DNA of 64,000 nucleotides from Nereocystis luetkeana (GCA_031213475.1 JARUPZ010000024.1:5364038-5428037); one strand, 5' to 3'. Positions 1-12,324 are shown, numbered from the stretch's first letter. Translations and numbers: made by a program. The notes: generated from the sequence alone by a model not told the origin.

Positions 1-583
1 GCGTCAAGCTGGATATTTTCGCGACCTGCGCTCATGATCAAAAACACACCAAAATACCTCAAAATACAATAAACAGCGCCGCGGTGCGTTTCACCCTGGG
101 AACCCCCCCCTTTTCATGTTTTTACCTTGGGCGTCTACCTCATGTAATCTGCCGTGCCTACACACCCACCCACCCCGCCCTCTCCCTCCGTACTTCCGCC
201 TAAAGGCTTGGAGCCGCATCTACAGTTCCGTCCAAGTGTTCCTTCCACAAAGGCAACACGACGTGTTGGCGGCGGCTGCCCGTTGCAAACCGCGTCCAAA
301 AAAAGAAAAAGTCGCTACACGTCCTATCGTACATACGAGAACAGCATCCGAAGTAAAATAAAACCCCACAGCTTCTCCCGGAGGTGTAAGCATACCTCCT
401 AGGGTATAAACGTTTCGGGAAACTTGCACACCAACCCCGCGTGTAATCACTAGACGGAACGCTCCGCCGTTCTTATCCCCCCCCCCCCCCCCCCGCCCAC
501 CCTCCTTCGGCAGCGCGCACGGCGACCCTAGTCCTTGCTCCCCGCTAACGGGAGCCCTCTGGAACAGCCGCTTCCTCTAACCC
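1..583. other. Downstream flank of the CCT gene, no gene seen
   Basis: No convincing coding sequence. It contains a C run at about 479-494 and pyrimidine-rich sequence. Part of it is probably the 3' untranslated region of the minus-strand CCT gene that ends at 584. Confidence 0.4.
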
Positions 584-1858
584 TCACCCTGTCCAGTCCC
601 CCCCGTTATCGGGGGGTTGGGCGGTAGCATCCCGTCCAGACGCCGCCGGCGGTAGAAGGGATTGTTCCTGCTTCTCCCCCTCCTGTTCCTCCGCTTGCTG
701 CGCAAACAGCGCGCGCTGTCGGCGCTTCAGCTCCGAGATGGGGACGAATTCGGATACCAGCGGCAGGAAGCGCCCCTTGTGCCGCGGCCGGGAGTTGGCG
801 ACGCGCTGCCGGCTCTGGTAGGACGACGCGCGCGACCAGCGGCGGCGCTTCTTCTTCGCCAGGTACCGCTCCACCTTTTGCCGGCGGACGAGCTCCTTCT
901 GGGAAAGGCCGCCGTCGTGCCCACCACCATCAGCACCGGCGCAACCGCCACCAAAGTCCACCGTGATGTTTGTTGCCGTGGGCGTCACCGCCACCGCTGG
1001 AACCCCGACACCGACAGCGTCAACAACGACGGCACCGTCGGCTGCGCCTCCCGCGAACACGTACGCTGCTCCTCCTCCTCCTCCTGTCCCTGCATCCGCT
1101 CCGGAATCGTGAGCCGTCGGGGCGTGCAGCGAAACTGTGTAGTCGCCGCCGCTACTCATGCCGCTGTCGCTAACCTCAGCCGTGCCGCCCTCCTCCAGCG
1201 CCACAGGTGGCAGCGTCGTCATTGCCGCCACCACCGCGTCCGCCGCCGGCGCGACCTCCGCGGCAGCCTCCGGCGCGGCCAACCCGGCGAGGAGCGGAGA
1301 ACCACCGCCAACCCCCTCCACCACGAGCTCACCCCCGACCCCCGGCCCCATTCCCGCCTCCTCCTCGTCCCCCGTCGGTGTCGCGGTGACGGCCACCTCG
1401 CCGAGGTCGCCGGCCACGCCCGTGATCGGGAGAGGCATGAAAGCGTCGGGGCTGTTCAGCCAGGCGAACTCATCGTCGTCGAAATCCATGCCTTGGCCGG
1501 CCGGGTCCATCCCGTCCGCGAAGCCCCCGCCGTCTGGCCCGTCGAGGGCCCTGAAAACGTCATAGAAGTCGTTCACACCGGTCGTGATGAAATCCTCGAG
1601 GGAGTCGCCGTCGGCGAGGTTCACCTCAAAGGCGGACGTATCATGGTCCATCTTCTCGCCGAGGGCACCCTGGTCGGACGGAGGGCCGTACGGTACCTTA
1701 TCCGGTGCACCGGTGACGGCCTCGTCACCCACCACCACCGGCGACGCAGCTGCTCCTGCTGTTGTCCAGGCGCCGACGTCGATCATTTCGTCCACAGGCA
1801 TGTCTGCCACGGGGTTGGGGTTGTCCGTGGTGCTTGCTGCGTTGCCGAGGCGCTGCAT
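584..1858 (-). CDS. CCT-domain nuclear protein (CONSTANS/TOC1-like motif), 424 aa
   Basis: Uninterrupted minus-strand frame from ATG at 1858 to the stop at 584. Residues about 325-366 match the CCT motif: a basic start (VERYLAKKKRRRW), then YQSRQRVANSRPRHKGRF, the conserved second half with the R-P-R-x-K-G-R-F signature. CCT domains act in the nucleus in protein and DNA contacts and nuclear import in CONSTANS, TOC1 and related factors; in algae their targets are largely unknown. Residues 1-150 are acidic and contain a D/E-rich patch (MDFDDDEFAWL), which could be an activation region. Residues 150-310 are Ala/Gly/Val-rich low complexity. No B-box zinc finger or response-regulator domain is visible, so it is not a classic CONSTANS or TOC1. 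The start is supported because the frame upstream holds no other ATG before an in-frame TAG at 2071-2073. A 445-codon frame on the opposite strand is a shadow of its high GC. Confidence 0.85.
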   Translation of the reverse strand: MQRLGNAASTTDNPNPVADMPVDEMIDVGAWTTAGAAASPVVVGDEAVTGAPDKVPYGPPSDQGALGEKMDHDTSAFEVNLADGDSLEDFITTGVNDFYDVFRALDGPDGGGFADGMDPAGQGMDFDDDEFAWLNSPDAFMPLPITGVAGDLGEVAVTATPTGDEEEAGMGPGVGGELVVEGVGGGSPLLAGLAAPEAAAEVAPAADAVVAAMTTLPPVALEEGGTAEVSDSGMSSGGDYTVSLHAPTAHDSGADAGTGGGGGAAYVFAGGAADGAVVVDAVGVGVPAVAVTPTATNITVDFGGGCAGADGGGHDGGLSQKELVRRQKVERYLAKKKRRRWSRASSYQSRQRVANSRPRHKGRFLPLVSEFVPISELKRRQRALFAQQAEEQEGEKQEQSLLPPAASGRDATAQPPDNGGDWTG

Positions 1859-2220
1859 CGAACCGCTGATGTCGGGACTTGCCGCTCCTGCAGCTGTCGC
1901 TATCGCGGCGCCCGGCCTCTCACCGCTGCTGCTGCCGGCGGTGTGCTGCTGCTCGTTCGTTGCTGCCGCTGCTGCCGCCCCGGTCTTTTTTATCTCTAGC
2001 GCGATCGCTTCAATTGGTCGGCGCGCGTCTCGCGTGTATTGTTGTCTCTCTCTGTCGTCTGCCTGAATGTCTACCTTGGTGTCTCTAGCTCACCCTGCTG
2101 CTCGCACTATCGTTTTTTCTTAGGGCCTCGATTTTGCCGTCCTTGTCCTGCGATGTCGTAGGAGCATGAAGATTGTTGCTGCGGGGAATTCCCTAACATA
2201 TTGGTGGTGGAGTAAAAGTT

Positions 2221-3040
2221 TTTTTTTTTTTTGAGGGTAGACTGAAGAGAGAAGAGAGGTGTTGATTGGTGGTGATCGGGAGTCCTGGGCGGAAAAGGGA
2301 GAAGACAAAAAAAAACAGAACGGGAAGAGAAGCAGAGGGGAGGGCCCATCTCGTCAACATCTTGTTCAATGCGTACAAGGCGCTCAAGTTAATATACACG
2401 GGGGAAAATTTACAGCTTGGAATTAGAGTTCGGATCATTTTAGCAGGAGTCACATTTACAAGCATTAAAGAGCGTTTCATTACGGTAACGTACTTGTTGC
2501 AACAAATAGAGTTCAAAATGACACGCATTTTTAGTCGACGAATTGCTCAACTACAAATGTTCTACATTTTATTATGCGCATACTGACGGGCGGAATACCC
2601 TACCAAGACTCGCAGTCTGAGCAGTTCAACGTACATACCAGATAACAAGTAGTGTTTGGCACAGCGAGATAACGACGGGAAAAAAGTATCGGCAGGCTCC
2701 GCCGTAACGCCTCCCGATATACTTGGTACAGACACGCATCCAAATATTGCGATAACTCGCAGTATTGAGCGGAAAGAAAACACCGAAATACTTCCAGTAC
2801 CCACACACGGCAGGACCTCCGGCATTACCCTGGGAAAAAACTTGATGTCGCGTACATTCCCGTCCTTCTCAGAACGAACTCTGTTTGTTTATGCTTCTAT
2901 AGTTTCTTTCGTTTGTTTTGGGAAGTCTTACCAATCCTGGGGGGCACATTTCAGTATCAAGTTTTGGCTTGTCGGCTTCTTTTGGTGTTTTTTTAAGCTA
3001 TTATTTTCAACAGAATATTCATGCGCCTAACGTATCCATT
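2221..3040. other. Intergenic, no gene recognised
   Basis: AT-richer sequence upstream of the CCT gene, with a T run near 2220. Only short frames without recognisable domains. It may hold the CCT gene promoter, but I see no motif that I can defend. Confidence 0.3.
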
Positions 3041-3242
3041 ACGATGACATGGCATCGCGTTGTCCGCTATTCTTCCTGCAACACAATTCACGGTGGTAAT
3101 TTTGAGACCAAAAAGCTTGGATCTCTCTTAGGATTGAAGAATCGGCACGTATCATTACCATGTAGGGTCGTACTTTGACTTTATTTGCAAAAATAAAAAA
3201 AGGGATTCAATTGTTGAGAGCGCCTTGCAGCGTGGGTAGGCA

Positions 3243-3440
3243 CAATTCGATGCGAGTCGACGAGGGAAGAAAAGGCTGAAATCTTCTCGCGATAAAAAAT
3301 GAAGGCACGTACCGTAGCGGGAAGGGGGGAGAAGAGCCTGCTATGTGACCCCGGATCTGAGTTACGAGTTGGAAGGAGAGAGAGAAGAAGATGTGCGAAG
3401 ATAATGAATGGGATGAGAAAAAAAAAAAAAAAAAAAATTG
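3243..3440 (+). repeat. Dispersed repeat D, copy 1
   Basis: About 200 bases that recur at 6996-7190 and 13530-13720, with a fragment at 10495-10575. Shared blocks include TCTTCTCGCGATAA, a GTGACCCCGGATCTGA block and a purine-rich GGAAGGAGAGAG end running into an A tract. The flank at about 3040-3180 is similar in inverted orientation to about 7300-7440, so the full element may be larger. No coding capacity. Confidence 0.6.
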
Positions 3441-3917
3441 CTGTAATATCTCTGCGTCGTAGGTTTATGGCCAGAGCTTCTGATCTTTCCAGGGCTAAAG
3501 AATCGGCACGCACACTAGGTGTGCTGGATGTCGACGGGCAGAAAAGAACCGTTTAACCGTGAGGGAACACACACACGTCAGCCACCGGCACTCAGGGCCC
3601 TCCAACAAGCATGGGAAGGAGCGGAACGGAACGAGGATGCTCGTGGTCATTCGTCCGTCCATGTGTACAACACAACAACGTGTTTTGAGTTACACGCAGA
3701 ATCCTGGCCCTCGCCAGCCAAAACAGGACGAATATAATATTTTGCACATGACACGACACAACACGCGCATTTGAGCGCAATTCGGGTCCACGCCCATCTT
3801 CGGTGGTGTCCATCTACAGTACATCAAACGGCAGCTATTTGTTCCTGTTCGGTCCTCCCAAATACTAAAAAAGGGGGTACAACACTTCTTCTTGCAGGAT
3901 ATACCGTTATTCCCGGG

Positions 3918-4206
3918 CTGCACTGAATCTACTCGTGTCCCGAAATCAATCAGCACCGATTCATACGGCGAATCATTTCCGTTCGGTTCGTTCCAAAGCT
4001 CTCTGGGGGGGGGGGGGCTGCACTGAATCTACTCGTGTTCCGCAACAAATCAGCACCGATTCATACGGCGAATAATATTCCGTTCGGTTCGTTCCAATGC
4101 TCTCTGGGGGGGGGGGGCTGCACTGAATCTACTCGTGTTCCGTAACCAATCAGCACCGATCCATATGGCGAAAAATATTCCGTACGGTTTGTCCCAATGC
4201 TCCCGG
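3918..4206 (+). repeat. Tandem repeat, three units of about 100 bp
   Basis: Three consecutive copies start with CTGCACTGAATCTACTCGTG at 3918, 4018 and 4118. The first two units end in a run of 12-13 G. Units differ by scattered substitutions. No coding role is apparent. Confidence 0.85.
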
Positions 4207-4209
4207 GTC

Positions 4210-6980
4210 CCCTTTGGGGTTCCAGGAGCCGGAGTTACACGAGTCCTAGCGAGGCTAAAGGGTACGAGGTACGGAGAGCTGGGCTGGGTACTGGTACTCG
4301 GACCACCTCCTAGTTTGACATTTTTTTATACGAAGTTACATCTGCAACCTCTTACGCGGCATTCACCCTCTGGCATCTACGACGACAAATATATACACCT
4401 GCTCCTGTAGCGTAGTTAGTACCTGTACAGGCAGGCATACCTCCGGTATACAGGTAATACTCAAGCAGTATCGGCGTGGGCCTACAGCGACAGCCTTGCT
4501 GAGACTTCAGGCATCACACCAGTAGTAATAACTAACGCAAAGAAAGGGCAGACATGGTTTGGAGCGAGGTCAACATATTTCTCGGGGTAAAATACAGGTG
4601 TGAATGCCACACTGCTAACTGCTGTCTGTGCATATCAGGGTGTATCAGAGCCGGAGCAGACCTACAGCTACAACATCACGAGTAAACCCGAAAGCGAATG
4701 GGGAAGAGGACACGATACGCCAAGGTGACGACGATTTCGGCTCGGAATCATAATATACTCGCTGAGGGAATGTGGCCGAAGATACCTAAGAGTACATCAC
4801 AGGTAAGAGACTGCCTCCGGGCAATAACTCTCGGACCGAATTTTTTCCAAGACGAAGCGGGCACACCCAGAGAAATAAGCGGACTACTGCTCGGGGATGT
4901 TATTAATAGGCGTTACGACGTAGCTCTCCCACTGTTTTCCATTTTCAGACTATGGGTCGTGCAAAAAATCGGCTTCGAAACTTGACCGTGGGGTAGGGGG
5001 GGGTATGTTGGCAAGTGTAATTCGGTGTATTTTTATAGAAGGCTCAGGAATCCCGAGAACTTTTTTCCAGTTTTTCAAAAAAACAACTGCTGCTGCTGTG
5101 CCGACACGATTATCCACCTGGGGTACGTGCCGCCTGTGAAGTAGACAAGTATCAACAATGTGAGGGAAAAAATAAAATAACCTCATCCTGACCATAGAGC
5201 GACACTCACGGATGCCCAGTGGGTAGGCTAGGCGAAACATAGACGGCAAGGGGTGAGGCTGAAAGGAACGGGAAGGAGAGGAAACGCGAGGGACAACCCG
5301 GCAGATGGCCTCAGGAACTCGCTTTCTAGACGTGCGGGGAAGAGACCGGTATTTACCCCGCCACCGGGTGACAAAGAGAGGGTACGTAGGCATCCGACAC
5401 TGCTGCTGCGGCACCCTGCCTGCCACACCCGCCTCTAGGTGCAAGCCGATCAATCGAATCTCATCAGTCAAGCGGGTCATGGTTGCAAGTGGCTGAATCG
5501 GTGGAGGCGCAAGCCCGAGTTCTTTACTATCGCACGACTCGACCTCACGCTCGCTTCGACATAAATAAATCAAAGCACACTGCTGTACGAGTAGAACGAT
5601 GTTGTATGACTATTAATGTAAGTGTGGGATTGCGTCCCGCATCGACACCGACAAGAACGGTTCGCCAACGCTACTGCTGTACCTATATACCAGGTATCAC
5701 ACTCCGCCGCCGTTCTGCTCTCTGCCAGCCCCCGGCACGGGACACAATAAAGTGGGCGGGTGTGGGAGAAGAGAGGTGCGAAGGCGTCGGGCTGCTGCAG
5801 TTCTCACCTGTTCGAACGGTCAGTAATTCAGCGCGAAACCATGATGCGACCTTGTCCAAGAGAAGTGAGGTTCGTGGGCGGCATCACACTACACCTAAAA
5901 AAACAGCCCTCCACATGTACCATTATTTTTGCGCGAGGCAGACTCAAAACCACCAGGAGCGGTCCTGAGATCGTTCCGGATGGCGAGAAAAAGCCGCGCA
6001 CAGCCAATCAGATCGCAGAACCCGCGTTATCTCGCCGCATTTCTAGAACCACACGCCTCGCTGGGTTCTGCTGGGTGTGTATCGCGATGGGCCCCGCTCC
6101 GTCCCCGTCTGACCCAGTTTGTCGTCGAATATGTGCTCCGGGAAAGAATGGCCGACTCTTCAGACATGCTTGGCTCCGCGTGATGCCAAGCGGAGACTCC
6201 GAGAGATTCAAGAACGGCAGGTGAGACGCAGCCTGTTTTTTTGTGAAGCTGTGGAAACCCTCCTTCCTAATGGAGCGAGCTCGTACGTAGTCTACTCTGG
6301 TGCTACTCCTGATGTAGACTTCTCGTCGGGTCTATACGCCCGAGGAAACAAAGTGTCCGCGTGGTGGGCGCTCCCCGCGAGGGGGGTAGAGTCATTTGTG
6401 TTCGGAAATCCCCTTGCTGTATGAAAACCTGAGAGCTGATTTTTTTCTCCACGCTACCGGATTAGGTGTACAAGTCCCACAACAAGCAGTGTATAGAGTT
6501 GTCGGTGCATAGGCAGGTGGGAGATGCACTCGTACGTTGGGGATCGATATGTGAGTCCGGGGTCCCGAGAGCGGCAGTATGTACAAGTGGCATTGCGCCG
6601 CCGTTGTACCAGGTACTCGTTCAGCAGTTTAATATTCGAAATCGTCCCAATTCCGATAATTCTCTGTACGCTCTCGTTTCATCACACGTGTCAACCGTCC
6701 ATCGTGCTGACACCTGTAATAGTACGAGTATCAATACGAGGTACCAGTGCCAGGCACCCGTGTAGCCCTGTGAGCGTTGCTTGGCTTGACTGCTGCTGCT
6801 GCTGCTGCTGAACCGCTGAGCTGCTCTGCTCGTGTGCACGACTAGGAGCGGCTCACCAATCTTCGTCAAGAACGAGAAATAGATGAATAGATCGCATTGC
6901 TTGGCCCGAGCGGTGTAACCGAACTTTTGAACAATAATGCAGCACACATGTACTGCTATAGAGCTCAACTCAGATCAATC
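4210..6980. other. Intergenic, no supported gene
   Basis: Contains frames up to about 200 codons, but none with a recognisable domain, a good start or the GC3 bias of the real exons here. Two TACCAGGTA palindromes lie at 5698 and 6607. Confidence 0.3.
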
Positions 6981-6995
6981 ACCTATTTTATCGAG

Positions 6996-7190
6996 TCCAC
7001 AATTCGATGCGTCGACGAGGGAACAGAAAGGCTGAAATCTTCTCGCGATAAAAATGAAGGCACGTACCGTAGCGGGAAGGGGGTAGAAGAGCCTGCTATG
7101 TGACCCCGGATCTGAGTTACGAGTTGGAAGGATAGAGAGAAGAAGATGTGCGAAGATAATAAATGGGATGAGCAAAAAAAATAAGAAAAT
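6996..7190 (+). repeat. Dispersed repeat D, copy 2
   Basis: Closely similar to 3243-3440, including the CCGGATCTGAGTTACGAGTT block. It ends in an A-rich tract followed by a TA-rich stretch with the doubled palindrome TACCAGGTACCAGGTA at 7216-7231. Confidence 0.6.
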
Positions 7191-7904
7191 AAAATATACC
7201 TGATATATATATATATACCAGGTACCAGGTATATATATGTATGTATGTGTGTGTGTTCTTCACATTAAACCGTTCTTTCTACCCGTCGACATCCAGCACA
7301 ACCAGTATCCGTGCCGATTCTTCAATCCTAGGAGAGATACAAGTTCTGTGGTCACAAAGCTACGCCACAGAGATACTACGTTGCCACGTGTGCAGTGTGC
7401 TGTGCACTGCAGTGGGCAATGCAAAGCCATGTCATCATACTAGATACGGCAGGCACGACATACGCAATCTATGAAATAGTGAAACGAAAAGAAACAATCA
7501 AAGAGAAAACAAAAACAAGGTAGACAAATCGAAAGAGAAAAAGAAAAAAAATGAAAGCAAAATCTAGGAGAAACAATCTGTCGTGCCCCCCCCCCGCAGG
7601 CGAGGTGGCCAACACTTGAAAAAGAACGAGCTGGAGAAAAGAAAAAAAAAATAAAATAAGAAAAAACACCACTGCTTGTAAACAGACAAGACAAAGAACC
7701 AAGGAAAAAAGTAACGAGGAAAAATAATCTACTGCTATAGAGCTCAACTCAGATCAATCACCAATTTTATCGAGTCCAGCATACTACTGCTGCTGCTGTA
7801 CCGGTGTGAGTTATATTTGCCGGTATCTAGAGCCAACCGCCCTACGACTGGTGGAATAATGCTTCAACCCGCCTACCCCCCCCCCCCCCCCCCTACTCAC
7901 AAGC

Positions 7905-8115
7905 GATTGTTAGTGTTAATAGGATGCAGCTCACCCTTCATGCGGCTCGCCAGACACCTCACGGCGCTCCGCGCTTGGTGCAAGCAATGTCTGCCTGGTC
8001 GGTGAAAACCCGACATGCTCCGTCCCGACATTTGTGGGGATGCGAGGGGCTATGGTCATACTATTAATACGACTACTTCCATGCATGAGATCGAGTACAC
8101 ATTCTCCTACCGAGT
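7905..8115 (+). repeat. Dispersed repeat C (poly-C/G associated), copy
   Basis: Shares GCTTGGTGCAAGCAATGTCT, the CGGTGAAAACCCGACATGCT block and CATGCATGAGATCGAGTAC with 29745-29950 and, inverted, with 54390-54540. As in other copies, it runs straight into long C tracts (mixed with other bases) that extend to about 8280. Confidence 0.6.
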
Positions 8116-8789
8116 ACTCGAGTACCCCCCTACTCCCAACCCCCCCTTCCTCACCCCTAACGCCTCCCCAACCTCCCCCTTCCACCTCCGCCCCGGTGTC
8201 CACCACATACCCCTACCCCACACCCACCCATCCCGTATCCCCCCCCACCCCCCCACCCTCCCCTTCCACCTCCGCCCCACCGTCAACCACATCACATTTA
8301 CTTATGAACATGTGCCTGGTATACAGCAGTATATTGTCTGTGGCAGACGCGGTTCCGCTCCTTACATCGCCTTTTACGAGTCCTTGGCGAATACGAGCGC
8401 GCTTCCTGTCGCACATGCACACAGCAGTCATCCCCCCCCCCCGCCCCCACCCAACACCCCCCACCTCTGCCATAGAATGTTGGGAGTTGGCTTTGCGACG
8501 GCGGACACACGGCAGCATATAAGCAAAGCCACAGCTACAGCTGAAGCACGAAGTGTTTACTGACGCATACGACATGTGCGAGAACACGCTGCAGCGTTTG
8601 CCGCATCCCGGCGCAACGCACACGAGTGGGCATACTATTAATACCAGGTACTGTAGTACGGACAGAGCATACTCCTGAGAACGACGTAATCGGTGATACA
8701 GAATGAGATGTACAACGGAGTCGTACCATTAATCCTGCTGAGACTCGGGTTTGTCTGGTAGCGAGCTAAAATGCGGTAATACGGTGGTA

Positions 8790-9040
8790 TCTTAGGGTCA
8801 TTATTATCGGAGAGCTTTTTTTTCCAAATATACGACATTTTTTTCGCGCAATTTTGAAATCTTCCATATTTTCCTGTTTTTTTTTTCCAAATATTGGAAT
8901 GCTAACGAACTTGATATTTTTGCTTCTGGAGAATTTCACGAATAGTGACAGAACGCCTCCGTATATTGATACATATCTCCAATTGTTTCCAAACTTTCGA
9001 GATGTTGGAAAAAACGCTCTCCGATAAGAATGAATGAGCC
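8790..9040 (-). mobile_element. Fold-back element E, about 240 bp, copy 1
   Basis: Inverted ends: GGTCATTATTATCGGAGAGC at the left and GCTCTCCGATAAGAATGA at the right. The interior is AT-rich and non-coding. The same element lies in the opposite orientation at 58510-58755, with matching interior blocks such as CCAAATATTGGAATG. Size, inverted ends and lack of coding sequence fit a MITE. Confidence 0.75.
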
Positions 9041-9600
9041 TTGAAAGCTAGGGAGGGCGTGCGACGGTACAAGCCTCCCCATGCCGTCCGCGTTCCGCGC
9101 ATGTCCGTCGTTGCACTTCAGATGACCCCTTCTTTCCTGGAAACCCGTGCTGCGAAATGTGGCCGATGATGTACGATAATCAAGCCATTTATTATCTACA
9201 CCTTTTCCCTCTGAACCCCAGAAAAGACCTAAGTTAATATTAATAGTCGTATCATCATAATGAGATGCTATTTATACTGCTTCTGCGCTCAACGGAGGGA
9301 GCTGGTCCTTGTTTTTTTAGCTCGAAGCTGCGGGCCATTATTGAGTCCGAACACAGCTGCGTCTACTCTTCGCTGTTTTGGTCTTGCTGTAGTCTGCGCT
9401 CGACGCTGCTCGATGCGCACCGATGTGGTCTTACATTTAGCGCTGTGTATAATCGCACCTTTCGTGTGCGTTTCGCTGCCCAAGCAACGCGTTCCTTGTG
9501 GCTATCGCTCGAGTGTACCGGTATGGTCGCTCAATTTTAAATGTGCGCAAATACTTGTGGTTGTTAGTTGTCTAGTCTATCCCGGGTCGTTGTGGCTGTT

Positions 9601-9696
9601 CTCCCTTTCAGAACTGCCGTCCGATTTTGGGAACAAACCCGCCAAATTACACGTAGTTTGTCCCGACAACGGGACTGAGCCACTCCCGACAAACTA
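9601..9696. mobile_element. MITE-2 type fold-back element, decayed
   Basis: Resembles the CCCGTTTTGGGGACAAAC / GTTTGTCCCCAAAACGGG family (cleaner copies at 22457-22549 and 43387-43487). Here the arms read CCGATTTTGGGAACAAAC and GTTTGTCCCGACAACGGG. It directly abuts a MITE-1 copy. Confidence 0.45.
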
Positions 9697-9816
9697 ATAC
9701 GGGGGACCATATTAAATACCAGGTACCTGGTAGGACCTACGGTGCACGCTAAACCTGTACATTTCGTAATTTTTACTAAGAAAATTTGGTCCCATTTACT
9801 ATGGTCCCCCGTAATA
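9697..9816 (+). mobile_element. MITE-1 (ACGGGGGACC family) with a 14-bp palindromic insert
   Basis: MITE-1 is the commonest repeat in the window: about 105-120 bp, ends TACGGGGGACCAT and ATGGTCCCCCGTA, with inner arms TAGGACC and GGTCCTATT. The consensus interior reads AAATAGGACC. This copy reads AAATACCAGGTACCTGGTAGGACC, so 14 bases (two units of CCWGGTA) are added at the TA. No coding capacity; presumably moved by a transposase encoded elsewhere. Confidence 0.85.
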
Positions 9817-10031
9817 ATTGGAATCAGACATAGCCATGTGTTATTTAGTGAACCGTGCGGCAGTAAACCGTTCATCGCCAATAAACTGCACGTTTCGATT
9901 ACTACTGTATACCAGCTACCTGGTGTATGGTAGTATTATATACATTTTTTTTTTATATTATCTATGCGGCGCTGATTTTTTTTAATTCCGAGACTGAAAA
10001 TGTCACGCTTTAGGTTGTTAACCCCTCCTGT

Positions 10032-10213
<182 letters not shown>

Positions 10214-10494
10214 TGTAAGTACCAGATGGTACTGAGGTGTACCAGTATCAAGAGTAGGAGTATTGGTATGAGTGTACTGCTGTGTGCCAGGTAGTATGTA
10301 CCAGTACAACAGGTACTCGCACCAAGTATCTTACATACCAGGTACCATGCTACGTCTGCACAGACCGGTACTCTAGGAGACAAGAGTACGTTACACGAAC
10401 CGTAGTAGGGGGGGGGGGGGTTACTCGATAACAGAGATGTATCCGATCTCATGCATGGCCGTAGTCGTATGACCGCAGTGCGTGTGGGGGGGTT

Positions 10495-10575
10495 ACGTGA
10501 CCCCGGATCTGAGGTACGACTATTATTAGCAGTGCGGGGGGAGAGGAAAGACGGGTGAAGATGAGCAATGGGAAG
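10495..10575 (+). repeat. Dispersed repeat D, fragment
   Basis: Short stretch with the GTGACCCCGGATCTGAG block and the purine-rich tail of repeat D (compare 3340-3400). Confidence 0.4.
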
Positions 10576-11103
10576 AAAAAACAAAGCAGATCAAAAGTGT
10601 CTCGATCCCGAATAAAATGTAATCCAAGACGGGTATGGTATTGGGGCGCGGTCATAGGTTGGCATAGGTTATCCCCGCGAAGCTTATCCGGCGGGTACGC
10701 CGTGGTACATCCTTTCCCAAACACTTATGTGCGCTGCACATTTTGAGGGGGAGAAAACAGAGAGAGCAGCTCGCCAGCTAGCGTAACGCCTCGGACAGAG
10801 GGAAAACGCGCTAAACCGCTGTCAATGGCTTCAATTAGCCCTCTGAAATTGGAAGCCTAGATTCAGCCGTATTCCGAGGACTACTCGAGGAGGGAGGAGG
10901 GGGGGGGGGGGGAGGGGCGGTGGATAATGACCCTTTCTTCCAACCGTACCAACACAACGGGAAGGGGGGGGCGATGGCGGGGGGAGGAGACGTAGTGGGG
11001 GTCGATTTTTCCACTACAGTAAGAAACCCCACGACGATCAAGGAGACAGACTATCAAAAATGGTTATGCCCCGCTTCTTCTCTTGCGGGGGCTGAGTGAC
11101 ATC

Positions 11104-11265
11104 TCACACCAGAAGGCCAGCCCTGGCGCTCGAATGTTCCGTCCCGATCACGACTAACCCATTGTCCCAGTCCGTTTGCGCGAGTGCGACGGAGACGGGT
11201 TCTGCAACTTCCCCAGCCTCCCGCACGCACGTCATGAACGCTCGCGAGCGAATCCCATCTACCTG
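11104..11265. other. Exon-like stretch, strand uncertain
   Basis: Open on both strands with fairly natural composition. On the minus strand it reads as an exon after an acceptor (CGCGCAG) and ends in TGA. On the plus strand it is open toward a G-rich tract. It may belong with the unknown locus at 11.4-12.9 kb or be unrelated. No domain recognised. Confidence 0.2.
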
Positions 11266-11401
11266 CGCGCTGGGTGTGGACGGAGGAGGAGGGGAGGGGG
11301 GCGGGGGGGGGGGGTATCCCCAACTATTGTTGAGCAAGGGTTTTCTGTAGAACCCCGGTGGATCCGAAATTTCGCGTGCCGGTGTTTTTTTTTTGTTCAC
11401 T

Positions 11402-11869
11402 CTGATGCAGGTGGCCTCAGTCTGCGTGGGCATCGACCATATGATGAAGAGGCGCAAGATGGGTCGGTTCGGGTCACCGGCAGCGTCCTTTGGGACGACG
11501 CATGCCCGCGCTGCCACTGCCGCCGCCACCTCCACCACCGGCGCTGCTGCAACTTCCGCCGCGGCAACAACGGCGGTAGCGGTGTGCGACCGCGACCATC
11601 TCGCCTCGTGCCGGCTGTGCAAGTCGACGAGGCGTGTCCTGAGCATCGCGCGTGCCCATGGGAAGCGCTGCCAACGCGACGGTAGTAACTGCGGAGCCTG
11701 CGGCATATGGGCCAAGGTTATGGATCGCTGCGCCTCTCTCGGCATCATAGCCGCCAACGGTACTTCTTCTGCCTGGCCCGTCGGCGACGGAACCAACGGA
11801 CTTCTTTTATCCGTTGGCGTCGGTGGGGTTGGCGGCGCTAATGGGGGGGGGGATGGGAACCGTAAATAG
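11402..11869 (+). CDS. Unrecognised exon with cysteine cluster
   Basis: A plus-strand frame preceded by a T-rich tract and the acceptor GATGCAG, ending in TAG at 11867-11869. About 150 codons with strong G/C at third positions, as in the proven exons. The middle is Ala/Thr-rich. The C-terminal half holds six cysteines spaced C-x2-C-x15-C-x6-C-x2-C-x9-C (SCRLCK, KRCQ, NCGACG, DRC), which could bind metal. I do not recognise the family. The exact exon edges are uncertain: an alternative donor GTAAAT lies just before the stop, so the coding region could continue into the exon-like stretches near 12.3 and 12.8 kb. The frame on the opposite strand looks less natural. Confidence 0.4.
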   Translation: MMQVASVCVGIDHMMKRRKMGRFGSPAASFGTTHARAATAAATSTTGAAATSAAATTAVAVCDRDHLASCRLCKSTRRVLSIARAHGKRCQRDGSNCGACGIWAKVMDRCASLGIIAANGTSSAWPVGDGTNGLLLSVGVGGVGGANGGGDGNRK

Positions 11870-12324
11870 TTTTACAGCCGTCGACGGGTTTGTATGTTGT
11901 ATATTTTCGAGCGAGGGATGCAGGGCTCGGATTCGTGACGGCGTGTGTGTAGTTTCTGGGGGGGCAGGGGCGCAGGGGTGGGGTGTGTAGTCGTGTCATG
12001 CACGGCCGTAGTCGTATGACCGTAGACCCTCGCATCCATGTATGGTCGTTATCAAGCTTGGTCGTGGTCGTCTGACCGTACACCCTCGCATCCTTTCAAA
12101 GCGGGGGGGGGGGGGGGGGGATTGGGGGCACTCACGAGAGCTCCGGGATACCACCTGGGAGAGCCGCTTTTGCTTGCCTCTTTGCTTCCCCCCCCCCCAT
12201 CCGGGTGGTGCAACTACGGATGTTTTCTTGTGGGAAGGGGTGTCTATTTCTTGGAAGCGCGGCGAGACTTGTGTTTTCGGCTTTCCGCGACGCGCGTGTG
12301 CCAATCTCTCCCTTGCTGTTAGCT

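Noticed and set aside
662..1999. 445-codon plus-strand frame
   Set aside because: Antisense shadow of the GC-rich CCT gene; Arg/His-rich translation without a domain, while the minus strand has a clear CCT motif.
4950..5573. 207-codon minus-strand frame
   Set aside because: No ATG at its start, no domain, no codon bias like the real exons. Long open frames are expected occasionally in this GC-rich sequence.
9260..9697. 145-codon plus-strand frame with many Cys and Leu
   Set aside because: It ends inside a decayed MITE-2 and lacks any recognisable domain or splice context.
11104..11796. 230-codon minus-strand frame
   Set aside because: Passes through a G/C tract and an obvious intron-like T-rich end; its middle is antisense to the better plus-strand exon. 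Only the 11104-11265 part was kept, as uncertain.
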